Counted from the stretch's first letter, positions 40,844-49,094 are shown. The stretch is 64,000 nt of DNA from Nitrospirota bacterium (GCA_040757595.1 JBFLWP010000004.1:146351-210350); one strand, 5' to 3'. Translations and numbers: made by a program. The notes: a model not told the origin generated them from the sequence alone.

Positions 40844-41881
40844 ATGGGGCTCAGCCTGCTCGCCCGCAACAGCCCGCTCGTGTCCACCGAAGAGCAGTTA
40901 CGCATCCTGGCCCGGACGGAAGGCTGTCCATCCTTCGAGGCACGGATGCAGGCGGCGGGGCTCCATCCCCTGCACGCGACCGGCATCACGGTGTTCCAGA
41001 TCAACGTCGGCAAGCTCTGCAACCAGACCTGCCGGCACTGTCATGTGGACGCCGGCCCGGACCGGCGGGAGGTCATGACGCGCGAGACGGCCGAGCTCTG
41101 TATCAAGGCCCTGGCGCAGACCGACATCCCCACCGTGGACATTACCGGCGGGGCGCCCGAGTTGAACCCCCATTTCCGCTGGCTGGTCGAGCAGGCCCGG
41201 AGCCTCGGCCGCCACGTAATGGACAGGTGCAACCTCAGCGTGCTTCTTTTACCTGCCCAGGCCGACCTCGGGGAGTTTTTGGCCCGGCATCGGGTCGAGA
41301 TCATCGCCTCCCTCCCCTATTACCGTCCGTCCCAGACGGACGCGCAGCGCGGCGAGGGGGTCTTCGACAAATCCATCCAGGCCCTGCGGCGGCTCAACGC
41401 CCTGGGGTACGGAATGGAAGGGAGCGGCCTGGCCCTCACCCTCGTCCACAACCCGGTGGGCGCGTTCCTCCCGCCCAGGCAGGAGGCGATCGAAGCTCAG
41501 TTCCGGCGGGAGCTCAAGCGGACGCATGGGGTGACGTTCACCCGGCTCTACACGATCACGAACATGCCGATCAGCCGGTTCCTGGAGTTTCTGGTGGAGA
41601 CAGGGAACTACGAGGGCTACATGGAGCGACTTGCGAATGCTTTCAACCCGTCCGCCGCCGCCGGCGTCATGTGCCGCTATACGGTCTCGGTGGGCTGGGA
41701 CGGCACCCTGTTCGACTGCGACTTCAACCAGATGCTGGATCTATCGGTGAACCATGGGGCTCCACGGCACATCCGCGACTTCGACCCGGCCCTCCTCCAC
41801 ACCCGTCGGATCGTGACGGGCAACCACTGTTACGGCTGCACGGCCGGCTCCGGCTCCTCCTGCGGCGGTTCCGTCGTTTAG
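40844..41881 (+). CDS. arsS: ArsS-like radical SAM arsenosugar protein
   Basis: A 345-residue radical SAM enzyme. The cluster motif is CNQTCRHC (C59, C63, C66), a CxxxCxxC. A C-terminal Cys-rich region (CDFNQMLD, HCYGCTAGSGSSCGG) follows. ArsS catalyses the adenosylation step of arsenosugar biosynthesis from methylated arsenic. The start ATG at 40844 is 6 bp after AAGGAG. It directly follows arsR. Confidence 0.85.
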   Translation: MGLSLLARNSPLVSTEEQLRILARTEGCPSFEARMQAAGLHPLHATGITVFQINVGKLCNQTCRHCHVDAGPDRREVMTRETAELCIKALAQTDIPTVDITGGAPELNPHFRWLVEQARSLGRHVMDRCNLSVLLLPAQADLGEFLARHRVEIIASLPYYRPSQTDAQRGEGVFDKSIQALRRLNALGYGMEGSGLALTLVHNPVGAFLPPRQEAIEAQFRRELKRTHGVTFTRLYTITNMPISRFLEFLVETGNYEGYMERLANAFNPSAAAGVMCRYTVSVGWDGTLFDCDFNQMLDLSVNHGAPRHIRDFDPALLHTRRIVTGNHCYGCTAGSGSSCGGSVV

Positions 41882-41892
41882 CGACTCGTTCC

Positions 41893-43026
41893 ATGGACGG
41901 CTCCCTCCTCGCGTTCCCCCTCGTCCTGGCCCTGGCCTTCGCCAACGGTACGAACGACGTGTCCAAGGCCATCGCGACCCTGGTCGGCAGCGGGGTCACG
42001 AACTACCGGACCGCCATCCTCTGGGGCGCGGTCTGGACCTTGATCGGAGCGGGGCTCTCCGGACTGATCGCCACGGCGATGGTGAAGACCTTCAGCAGCG
42101 GGCTGCTGATGTCCGGCGTGAGCCCCCGGCCAGCCTTGGCCCTGGCGGTGCTGGCCGGAGCCATGGCCTGGGTCCTCTTCGCTTCCCGGACCGGGCTCCC
42201 CGTCTCCACCACCCACGCGCTGACCGGCGCGATCGTGGGAGCCGGGTTGACCGCATTCGGAAGCGCCGGATTGATCTGGTCGTCAATCGCCAGCAAGCTT
42301 GCGCTCCCATTGCTCCTGAGCCCGGTGCTGGCCTTCTCCCTGTCGTTCCTGTTGCACCCGGCGATCCGAGCACTGGCCAGTCGCTGGGAGGGAACCTGCC
42401 TCTGTCTGATGCCGAGCGCACGCGCGTTGGTCACCGTGGACGCCCGGGGCTCGACCCGCACGATTCTTCAGATGACGGCCTTTGGACAGCCCGTCGCCTC
42501 CGTGCCGGTCCAATGTGAACGGGCCGGCCTCAGGGGCCTGACCATTGGGCTCGATAGCATCCACTGGGTTTCCAGCGGGCTCGCGTCTCTGGCCAGGGGA
42601 GCCAACGACGCCCCCAAGATCGCGGCGATGCTCCTCCTGGGCAACACGGCCGTCTCCTGGCCCAGCTCCCGGGTCCAAATCCTGACCTTTATCGGGGTCG
42701 CCTTGGCCATGGGGATCGGCAGTTACCTCGGAGGACTCCGCGTGACCGCAGTCTTGGCCGAACGGGTCACGAGGATGAACCATACGGAGGGCCTGTCGGC
42801 CAACCTGACCACCTCCTCGCTCGTCCTCGTCTCCGCCACAATGGGCCTGCCGGTCTCCACGACTCACGTCAGCGGTTCAGCCATCATCGGCATCGGCCTG
42901 CTCAAGGGTCGCAGCGCCATCCGCTGGGGCACCGTTCGCGACATGATCCTGGCCTGGGCTGTTACGCTTCCCGCCGCCGCGCTGCTCGCCTGCCTGGCCT
43001 ACCCGTTCCTCGCCAGGCTGTTGTAA
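41893..43026 (+). CDS. PiT-type inorganic phosphate transporter
   Basis: A 377-residue PiT-family membrane protein with the repeated GxNDxxK motifs (NGTNDVSKA and RGANDAPK) and two GLPVSTTH segments. It imports phosphate, and arsenate as an analogue, or exchanges them. Its place at the end of the arsM-arsR-arsS operon suggests a role in phosphate balance during arsenic metabolism. The stop codon lies inside promoter C. Confidence 0.86.
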   Translation: MDGSLLAFPLVLALAFANGTNDVSKAIATLVGSGVTNYRTAILWGAVWTLIGAGLSGLIATAMVKTFSSGLLMSGVSPRPALALAVLAGAMAWVLFASRTGLPVSTTHALTGAIVGAGLTAFGSAGLIWSSIASKLALPLLLSPVLAFSLSFLLHPAIRALASRWEGTCLCLMPSARALVTVDARGSTRTILQMTAFGQPVASVPVQCERAGLRGLTIGLDSIHWVSSGLASLARGANDAPKIAAMLLLGNTAVSWPSSRVQILTFIGVALAMGIGSYLGGLRVTAVLAERVTRMNHTEGLSANLTTSSLVLVSATMGLPVSTTHVSGSAIIGIGLLKGRSAIRWGTVRDMILAWAVTLPAAALLACLAYPFLARLL

Positions 43027-43064
43027 GCCAACTCACAGTTTCTCGGCAGCTCATAGGGTATTCA
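43022..43064 (+). promoter_or_regulatory. Class II Crp/Fnr-type promoter C
   Basis: TGTAAGCCAACTCACA at 43022-43037 (TGTAA-N6-TCACA) is followed after exactly 21 bp by TATTCA at 43059-43064. The site overlaps the stop of the phosphate-transporter gene. The predicted start is near 43071. Confidence 0.6.
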
Positions 43065-43088
43065 AATGCCCACGACAATACATGTAAT

Positions 43089-43098
43089 TATCTCGATA
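43089..43098. promoter_or_regulatory. Candidate ArsR operator before the outer-membrane gene
   Basis: TATCTCGATA, preceded by TACATG exactly 10 bp upstream (43079), repeats the arrangement at the arsM leader (39241/39251). It sits at about +19 to +28. Confidence 0.45.
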
Positions 43099-43124
43099 TG
43101 CTTATACGGCAAGGAGGGTGTCTG

Positions 43125-44219
43125 ATGCACAAACGGTTGGTGGAGCGGTCCAGGAATCAGCGAGTTGAGCGATCACCGTCTCAACCCAGGCTGAGTTTGG
43201 TACTGGCCTGTCTTTTGGGTTTGGGATCGATCTTTATAAGCGACGTCCAAGCCTTTGACTGGGTGCCATCCCAGGAAGAAATCCGAAAGTACCGGAATAC
43301 CTGGAACCCGCTTGCCAACGGCCCCATCTTTATTACCAGCGTGGACGTGCACCCCAAGGGACAACTGACGATCCATCCCTTTCTTTTTTCCCAGATCAGC
43401 GAGAAACGCTTCGGCAACGACCTCAGTGTGAATCGGAGTCCGGCTCCCACTCATTCGTATCAGATCAATCCGCTGACTACGATCGCTTATGGAATTACCG
43501 ATCACTTGGAATTGAACGTTGGTCTGTCGGAATCCACCTTCTGGGCTCGAGACTCAAGTCGGTTCAACCAAGGCAAGGGCGGACCTGTCACGACCAACTC
43601 GGGCATGGGAGATACCCAGGTCTACCTGAAGTACCGGCCCGTCGTTCAAGACCCGGATACCTGGCGCCCTTCGATCACGACGTTCAACATGATTGTCCTG
43701 CCCACAAGTCGCTGGTTCACCGGGACACAGAGCCCGCCAGGGGGCTTCGCTCCCTTAGGCCGTCTCCCCGCAACGCGCTTCGGCTCCCTGACCTGGACGG
43801 AGGGACTGATGGCCAGAAAGATTCTCCAGCCGTTCCGAATCAGCGGCGGTATCTTCTATTCCTACCATTTACCTGGCAGCGATGCCGGGCAGACCACGTA
43901 CCCAGCCGACATCATCAACACCCGGTTGATCATCGAGCATATTCTGGACGACAAACGAGGCTTGGGATACAGCCTCGAATTCGTCGGATTCCACGGGCTG
44001 ACCTGGCGGGCAGATGGACACCGGATCAATGCCGGTGGCCAAAACGGGTTCAGCACGCTGGGGGTCCAGCCAAGCCTCCAGTTCCGGATCGGCGACAATT
44101 GGGTCGGCGCAACCGGCGTCCTCTTCTCCGTCGCTGGCCAGAATACTCTGGCCGCGATTTACCCCAATTTCTCCATCTATTACTACTGGAACCCGAAGGG
44201 GAAGGTGGTCATGCGGTAG
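43125..44219 (+). CDS. Predicted outer-membrane beta-barrel protein
   Basis: A 364-residue exported protein with a signal segment (LVLACLLGLGSIFISDVQA, then FDWVP). The mature part is rich in alternating strands with Gly and aromatics (GMGDTQVYLKYRP, GYSLEFVGFHGLTW, IYYYWNPKG), as in transporter-like barrels. No substrate can be named. AAGGAGGG precedes the ATG at 43125. Shared Crp- and ArsR-type sites suggest it belongs to the arsenic regulon. Confidence 0.7.
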   Translation: MHKRLVERSRNQRVERSPSQPRLSLVLACLLGLGSIFISDVQAFDWVPSQEEIRKYRNTWNPLANGPIFITSVDVHPKGQLTIHPFLFSQISEKRFGNDLSVNRSPAPTHSYQINPLTTIAYGITDHLELNVGLSESTFWARDSSRFNQGKGGPVTTNSGMGDTQVYLKYRPVVQDPDTWRPSITTFNMIVLPTSRWFTGTQSPPGGFAPLGRLPATRFGSLTWTEGLMARKILQPFRISGGIFYSYHLPGSDAGQTTYPADIINTRLIIEHILDDKRGLGYSLEFVGFHGLTWRADGHRINAGGQNGFSTLGVQPSLQFRIGDNWVGATGVLFSVAGQNTLAAIYPNFSIYYYWNPKGKVVMR

Positions 44220-44237
44220 CGGCGTGCACGAACCGGG

Positions 44238-44265
44238 CACCCGTTGCGCTCACTTGCAACGGGTG
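44238..44265 (+). terminator. Terminator-like hairpin after the barrel-protein gene
   Basis: CACCCGTTGC and GCAACGGGTG form a perfect 10-bp stem around an 8-base loop. Downstream AATCGTTATT is only weakly T-rich. Confidence 0.6.
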
Positions 44266-44367
44266 AATCGTTATTCCTCGCATCGTGCGCCCTGCGGCGG
44301 GGCGGTCACCTAGAAACGGTGAATAGGGAGGTTGAGTAGGGTGGAGATGGCGAGGAACAACCGTGTG

Positions 44368-44604
44368 CTACGGCGCTGAGCCCGCCAGTTCTCGTGCATG
44401 AGCAATCTCATGCTTGTGGACGGGACGAACCTGAAAGTCCTCAAGCGTCACAACCGCTACCGTCTCGCCATCCAAGGTTGTAAACTCTACCTCGTAACCC
44501 TTGCCCTCCTGGTGAACCAACACCACGGTTCCAATGTCCCCTCGTCGAAGACCGTGCTGGGGAAGGTCACACTCCAGAACGACATCGTCCAGATCCTGAA
44601 TCAT
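44368..44604 (-). CDS. DUF4926 protein
   Basis: A 78-residue small beta-rich DUF4926 protein (LPQHGLRRGDIGTVVLVH, EVEFTTLDGETVAVVTL). It overlaps the DUF6883 gene by 4 bp (ATGA), so the two are translated together. DUF4926 genes often accompany DUF6883 ones in what look like toxin-antitoxin-style pairs. The activity is unproven. Confidence 0.75.
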   Translation of the reverse strand: MIQDLDDVVLECDLPQHGLRRGDIGTVVLVHQEGKGYEVEFTTLDGETVAVVTLEDFQVRPVHKHEIAHARELAGSAP

Positions 44605-44948
44605 GGCGTCCTCCGTTTCAGGGGATAAGCGGTCACGAACCGCGGCGTCTGGCCACCTTCATCTATAAACCAGACCGTTCGAACTTGCAATTGCCGTCCA
44701 CTCGGTGCGACAAGCGGGCCTTCAATCACGTAACGTCTACCGAACCGCGTGTTCTCGTAGGACGTGACGAGGTTGTCTCTGGCATGCTGTTGCAACGCCC
44801 TTGCCAAAACTTCCCAGGCAGATGCCTGGAACCCGAGTCCAGAAAAGAAAGCCGCCTTCCCCTTGCCCGCCCGATGAGTCGAGGAAAGCAGATACTGAAC
44901 GACCTTGGCCTGACGAATTTCAAGGCGGTCCACATGGGGGAGTTTCAT
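44601..44948 (-). CDS. DUF6883 protein
   Basis: A 115-residue DUF6883-like protein (KVVQYLLSSTHRAGKGKAAFF, RRYVIEGPLVAPSG, VRTVWFIDEGG). I chose the ATG at 44948. Its start overlaps the stop of the RM remnant (ATGA), and its stop overlaps DUF4926. It resembles small proteins encoded as two-gene cassettes, possibly a toxin partner, which is inference. Confidence 0.68.
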   Translation of the reverse strand: MKLPHVDRLEIRQAKVVQYLLSSTHRAGKGKAAFFSGLGFQASAWEVLARALQQHARDNLVTSYENTRFGRRYVIEGPLVAPSGRQLQVRTVWFIDEGGQTPRFVTAYPLKRRTP

Positions 44949-45034
44949 GCTTGCGCCATGCCTCCCACAATCCCGATTTCCTTCCACACCAGGCCATAAA
45001 GATCGGAGACGCGGCCTATCTCGCGATCGGGGGC
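44945..45034 (-). pseudogene. Remnant of a second type IIG RM enzyme C-terminus
   Basis: In one reverse frame this encodes APDREIGRVSDLYGL followed by VWKEIGIVGG, closely matching residues ATDREIDRLVYDLYGL and EEIGIVEG of the intact enzyme at 45156-49094. The upstream part is not recognisable. It looks like a duplicated or deleted copy of the enzyme's 3' region. Confidence 0.6.
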
Positions 45035-45155
45035 GTGGAGAGCCCTGTTGCTCGGATTGTACCTGCGCCCAAGCTGGCGGAGTCGTGCGCGCAATGGGCG
45101 GAAATCGCGGGCAATGGCTTGACGTTCGTCGGTCTCGTTAGCGTGCGCCCTCGTC

Positions 45156-48100
45156 TCAAAGCGCCGTCAGAAGCCTCTGCGCCCATAACTCGGTCAACGG
45201 CTCCAGGTCGCCGTGATCAGCGGCCTGCAAGGCGTCGAGGTACTGCCGGCGTCCATCCGGGTTCAGCGGCGCGGTTCCGACGTGGGGCAGGGAAAGCTTG
45301 TACAGCAAGGCGGCAAGGAGGACGCGCCCGATTCGGCCGTTGAAGTCCTTGAACGGATGAATGGCCTGGAACCGACCATCGGTCCACGCAAGCAGTTCAG
45401 CCAGGGTCTGAAGATCGGTGTGCCGAGGACGGATATGGCGTTGGCGTTCGGCTAGGTCGTCACAATAGAGCCGGATCTGGACCGGCACTTCATAGAACGG
45501 TGGCGGGGTATGCGCCCCGACTTGCACATTCACGTCACGGAATCGTCCAGCCCAATCAGGAAAGAGCTCGCCGGCCAAGTCTTTGTGACGCAGGCACAGC
45601 CACTCGGGGGTGATGGCAATCTGTTCGGGCGGCGTGCCGGGGATATTGTCCAGGATGCCCGCCAACGCGACGGCCAGCCGTTCCGAGACTTGCTGGTGGG
45701 ACAGAGTCCCCTCCGCTGTCTCGAAATAGCGTGTCGTGCCTAGCTGACCTGAGCTTTTTTCCGATTCTTCAGGAGAGTCTTCAGGCGGGCCATACTCAAC
45801 GGTTCGTTCTCGAACGCCATGGACTCCACGACTCGCTCCAGAACAACCTTCCGGTGCGCGGCCGCCACTTTTTCCGGCGTGTCGTGCCGCTGTTGCCATT
45901 GACGGAGCTTGGCATCCGCCTTCTTGAGATCGAGAGGAGCTTGGGTTTTCATGGCTGGTATTTTCGCATGCCGTGGGCTCGGAGGCAACCGCCGTCCCCT
46001 CTACGATCCCGATCTCCTCCTGCGTCAGGCCGTAGAGGTCGTAGACGAGCCGGTCAATCTCGCGGTCGGTGGCGCCAATCTGCGCCTGCAGGCGGGTCTT
46101 GTCGTTCGGGTTCTTCGTGGCCGCAAGCCGCTTGTGCAGGTCCAGCATGCGCTCGACCAGCGAGACCATCTTGTCGTGTCTGGCTTTGCCAGTTGGGTCA
46201 GAGAAGTCGACTGAGTAGATAGGCGCGGAACGGATAAAGCGGGCTTCAAAGGAATAGTACCCACTCTCCATCTGTTGGCCAGACGAGGTGATGAAGAAAT
46301 TGAGTGCGCGGCTGTTCAAGAGGCCCAACAAGTAGAGAGGATTGACGCCTTCTTTTGGCAACAGCCCGTATCCGCCAGCAGCGCCACCCAGGAAGAACAG
46401 GTCTCCCGATGAGTCAAAGAGGAAGGACGAGCGGGGGGCTAAATCAGGGGTGATGAGTTTAGAAAGAGGCATGACATCAAGAGCCTGTGTCCTTCCGTAT
46501 CCATACCAGCCAGCATGGTTCATGCTTCCGTCTTCGCGATCGCGAAGATATCTCTCGTTTGCCTTCAGGTATCGGTATGTCTTGGGAAACCGGCGTCTCA
46601 ACTCGCCTTCTTCTATTAATCGCACTGATTCACCAGATTGAACGTACGGGAAAATGACGACCCGCTCGGGAGGCAATGAAACATACGGTCGCATTTCAGT
46701 GCCCTTAATCAGTTTGTGGCACAGGCCGCGTTCTAGCTCTACGTCCTTGCCGAGATGAATGGAATGGCCTTTGACGGATCGTGCGGTTTCACGCTTGAGC
46801 TCCAGCGCATAAATCTTGTCTGCGCTCGTCTTCAATCCCTGGAAAATCCGCGTTGTGCACTCCTCAAGCGGCAAGCCACGTTTGGCAAGCTTCTCGATCA
46901 ATGCCATCGCCTTTGCTGGCTTGAAGACCCACGGTGCTTCAGAAAGGAACCTTGCGGACAGAGCAGACGCCGGTGCGTCGGCCAGAGCCTGGGACAGTGG
47001 GATATCCTCTGTTAGCTTGGGCACTTCGATGTATTGGAACGAATCCTTGGGGGCCTTGGACAGGATTAGGATGCACGTGTTCACGAAGGCTGCACCAAAG
47101 ACCTGATTGTTTGTAAAGCTCACAACCGTATCAACGTTCTTCCCGGCCGCAAGGAACGCGCGCAAGGCTGCGCCATACTGAACCTGCCAAAATTTCTGCG
47201 GCATGATGAACCCAAGCCGCCCGTTTACGTTCAATAGGGATAGTCCGTGCTCGACAAAGACCACGTAAATGTCATAGTTGCCTTCCCTCGCCGATTCGTA
47301 GCTTCGTTTGAATATCTCAGCGACCGCCGGCATCCATTCTTGCATAGTCTGAATCCGCACGTACGGCGGATTGCCGATCACGGCATCGAAGCCGCTCGCA
47401 TCCACACCCTCACCCTTACCCTCTCCCTTCGAGGGAGAGGGAGTTCGTGAAAGGATCTCCGGGAACTCGGCCTGCCAGTCGAACGGATTGACGCGCCTCA
47501 TTTCGTCTTCGTCCGGCAGGAGTTGCCCGCTGAAGTAGTCCGGGCCGATCAGACTGTTTCCGCATTTGATGTTCTTGCCGAGGTCCGGCAGCGCCCGTTC
47601 CTTGACGAACGACAACTGCCGCCTGAGCGTTTCGTCGTTTTCGCCTTCGAGCACCTTGAGCAACAGGCTGAGCTTCGTGACCTCCACGGCCTGGGGGTCA
47701 ATGTCCACGCCGTAGATGTTGTTCAGGAGAATGCGCTTCTTCTCCTGGGTCGTCAGACGCCAGTCGCCTGCAGCGGTCTTGTAGAGTTCCTTTTTGTGTC
47801 GCTCCGGTCCGTCCTTCACGTACCAGTCGCGGTGGTAGGTCACGAGATAGTCATAGGCGCCGATCAGGAAGGAGCCGGAACCGCAGGCTGGGTCGAGGAT
47901 GCGGAGTTTGGCGATCTGCTTGGGTGTCTTCTCTTCACAGAGTTTCCCCACGGTCTGCTTGACGATGTAGTCCACGATGTAGGCCGGCGTGTAATAGACG
48001 CCGCCGGCTTTCTTGACCTCCGGCTTCTCTTCGACCCTGGCCTGGTGCCCGGCCGTGAGGCGGATGACCTTGCCGAGGAACTGCTCATACACCTGCCCGA

Positions 48101-49094
48101 GAATCTCCGCCGGAAAGACGGAGAACTCGTAGGGGCTTTTCGGCGCATAGAGGCGGTCAATGATGTCTTTGAGGACCTTGTCGTCAACGATGAGGTCGAG
48201 CGTCAGCTCATCCGGCGCCTCGGCGCGGTCCGCTTCGCGCTGAAAGTGGAAGAGGCCGGAGTTGTACCGGTCGTCGGCTTGGCGGAACAGGTGCTTCAGC
48301 CGGGCGTAGGTGTGCTCGCCGTTCAGCAGCGCCTGGAGCTGTCCATAGTGCTCGGCGCCCCGGTCTTCGCAGATGCGCAGGAAGATGATCCGGTCAATGG
48401 TACGCTGGACGGCGAAGTTGAGGTCATGCACGGACAGCGCGCGATTCCGCAGGGCCAGGTTCTTGGCGAGCACGTCCCGCCACTGTTCGATCTCCGCCAG
48501 GAACTCGGCATCCACCGTGGCCGTGCCGCGTTTGCGGTCCGCCGCCGCGTATTTGTCGAAGGAGCCCTTGAGCACGGCGTCCTTGGAAAAAACGGACGCG
48601 ATCTCCTCCCACCGGGTCTCATAGTCCCGATAGGTCAAATAGAGGCTGCGGTGCGCGCTGGGCTTGTCGGTCGAAGCCGGACGGGTCCGGCAGTCATAGA
48701 CGACGAACTCTTCGAAATCGGTCAGGATGGACAGGGGGAGCTTGGCGGACCAGGCATAGCGCCGCAGTTGATAGGCCGGCGCCGGATCGTCTTTCAGATT
48801 GACGGCGGGATTTTTCGCTTCGACGAAGAACTTGCGCGTCCCGCCGATGCGAAAGCAGTAATCGGGCGCCTTCTCCACACCACCGATCTTGACCGCATCC
48901 TCGTGGGTCACCTCACGGTAGGCCGGCGCGTACCCTTGCCGGTTGGTGACATCCCATCCCAAGGCTTCAAAGAAGGGGTCCAGGTATTCCCGGCGCAGTT
49001 GCGTTTCATTCAGCCCATGCTCCCGGTACTCGTCCCGGTTGTGTCCGAACCGGGCGATGAGATCCAGGACTTGTTGCGGCGGACCTTGGGGCAT
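45156..49094 (-). CDS. Type IIG restriction-modification enzyme fused in frame to a Fic domain
   Basis: A 1312-residue open frame. Residues 1-200 contain a PD-(D/E)xK-like nuclease (APDYCFRIGG, then FVEAKNP). Motif I for SAM is LDPACGSGSFLIGAYD and motif IV is IGNPPYVRI. A target-recognition region follows, ending near EEIGIVEGT. After a low-complexity stretch read through a small ORF in another frame, residues about 1120-1312 form a Fic domain with HPFKDFNGRIGR starting at H1246. Residues about 549-563 come from a REP-like insertion. No internal in-frame ATG, GTG or TTG precedes the Fic domain, so it is either a true fusion or split by a one-base sequencing error. Confidence 0.72.
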   Translation of the reverse strand: MPQGPPQQVLDLIARFGHNRDEYREHGLNETQLRREYLDPFFEALGWDVTNRQGYAPAYREVTHEDAVKIGGVEKAPDYCFRIGGTRKFFVEAKNPAVNLKDDPAPAYQLRRYAWSAKLPLSILTDFEEFVVYDCRTRPASTDKPSAHRSLYLTYRDYETRWEEIASVFSKDAVLKGSFDKYAAADRKRGTATVDAEFLAEIEQWRDVLAKNLALRNRALSVHDLNFAVQRTIDRIIFLRICEDRGAEHYGQLQALLNGEHTYARLKHLFRQADDRYNSGLFHFQREADRAEAPDELTLDLIVDDKVLKDIIDRLYAPKSPYEFSVFPAEILGQVYEQFLGKVIRLTAGHQARVEEKPEVKKAGGVYYTPAYIVDYIVKQTVGKLCEEKTPKQIAKLRILDPACGSGSFLIGAYDYLVTYHRDWYVKDGPERHKKELYKTAAGDWRLTTQEKKRILLNNIYGVDIDPQAVEVTKLSLLLKVLEGENDETLRRQLSFVKERALPDLGKNIKCGNSLIGPDYFSGQLLPDEDEMRRVNPFDWQAEFPEILSRTPSPSKGEGKGEGVDASGFDAVIGNPPYVRIQTMQEWMPAVAEIFKRSYESAREGNYDIYVVFVEHGLSLLNVNGRLGFIMPQKFWQVQYGAALRAFLAAGKNVDTVVSFTNNQVFGAAFVNTCILILSKAPKDSFQYIEVPKLTEDIPLSQALADAPASALSARFLSEAPWVFKPAKAMALIEKLAKRGLPLEECTTRIFQGLKTSADKIYALELKRETARSVKGHSIHLGKDVELERGLCHKLIKGTEMRPYVSLPPERVVIFPYVQSGESVRLIEEGELRRRFPKTYRYLKANERYLRDREDGSMNHAGWYGYGRTQALDVMPLSKLITPDLAPRSSFLFDSSGDLFFLGGAAGGYGLLPKEGVNPLYLLGLLNSRALNFFITSSGQQMESGYYSFEARFIRSAPIYSVDFSDPTGKARHDKMVSLVERMLDLHKRLAATKNPNDKTRLQAQIGATDREIDRLVYDLYGLTQEEIGIVEGTAVASEPTACENTSHENPSSSRSQEGGCQAPSMATAARHAGKSGGRAPEGCSGASRGVHGVRERTVEYGPPEDSPEESEKSSGQLGTTRYFETAEGTLSHQQVSERLAVALAGILDNIPGTPPEQIAITPEWLCLRHKDLAGELFPDWAGRFRDVNVQVGAHTPPPFYEVPVQIRLYCDDLAERQRHIRPRHTDLQTLAELLAWTDGRFQAIHPFKDFNGRIGRVLLAALLYKLSLPHVGTAPLNPDGRRQYLDALQAADHGDLEPLTELWAQRLLTAL
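45740..45952 (-). CDS. Fic-antitoxin-like small protein, alternative frame
   Basis: A 70-residue helical ORF in a different frame from the RM-Fic gene and within it. It carries SMAFEN (S44 to N49), which fits the Fic-inhibitory motif (S/T)xxxE(G/N) of antitoxins such as VbhA. It ends two bases before an ACG codon that could start the Fic domain alone. No good ribosome-binding site is visible at its ATG. If real, the antitoxin is nested in its toxin's own coding DNA. Confidence 0.5.
   Translation of the reverse strand: MKTQAPLDLKKADAKLRQWQQRHDTPEKVAAAHRKVVLERVVESMAFENEPLSMARLKTLLKNRKKAQVS
47407..47441. repeat. REP-like palindrome inserted in the RM gene
   Basis: CCCTCACCCTTACCCTCTCC leads into the perfect 9-bp stem CCTCTCCCT-N3-AGGGAGAGG. 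It is translated as TPSPSKGEGKGEG, a common product of such repeats, and splits FPEIL from GFDAVIGNPPY. Confidence 0.7.
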
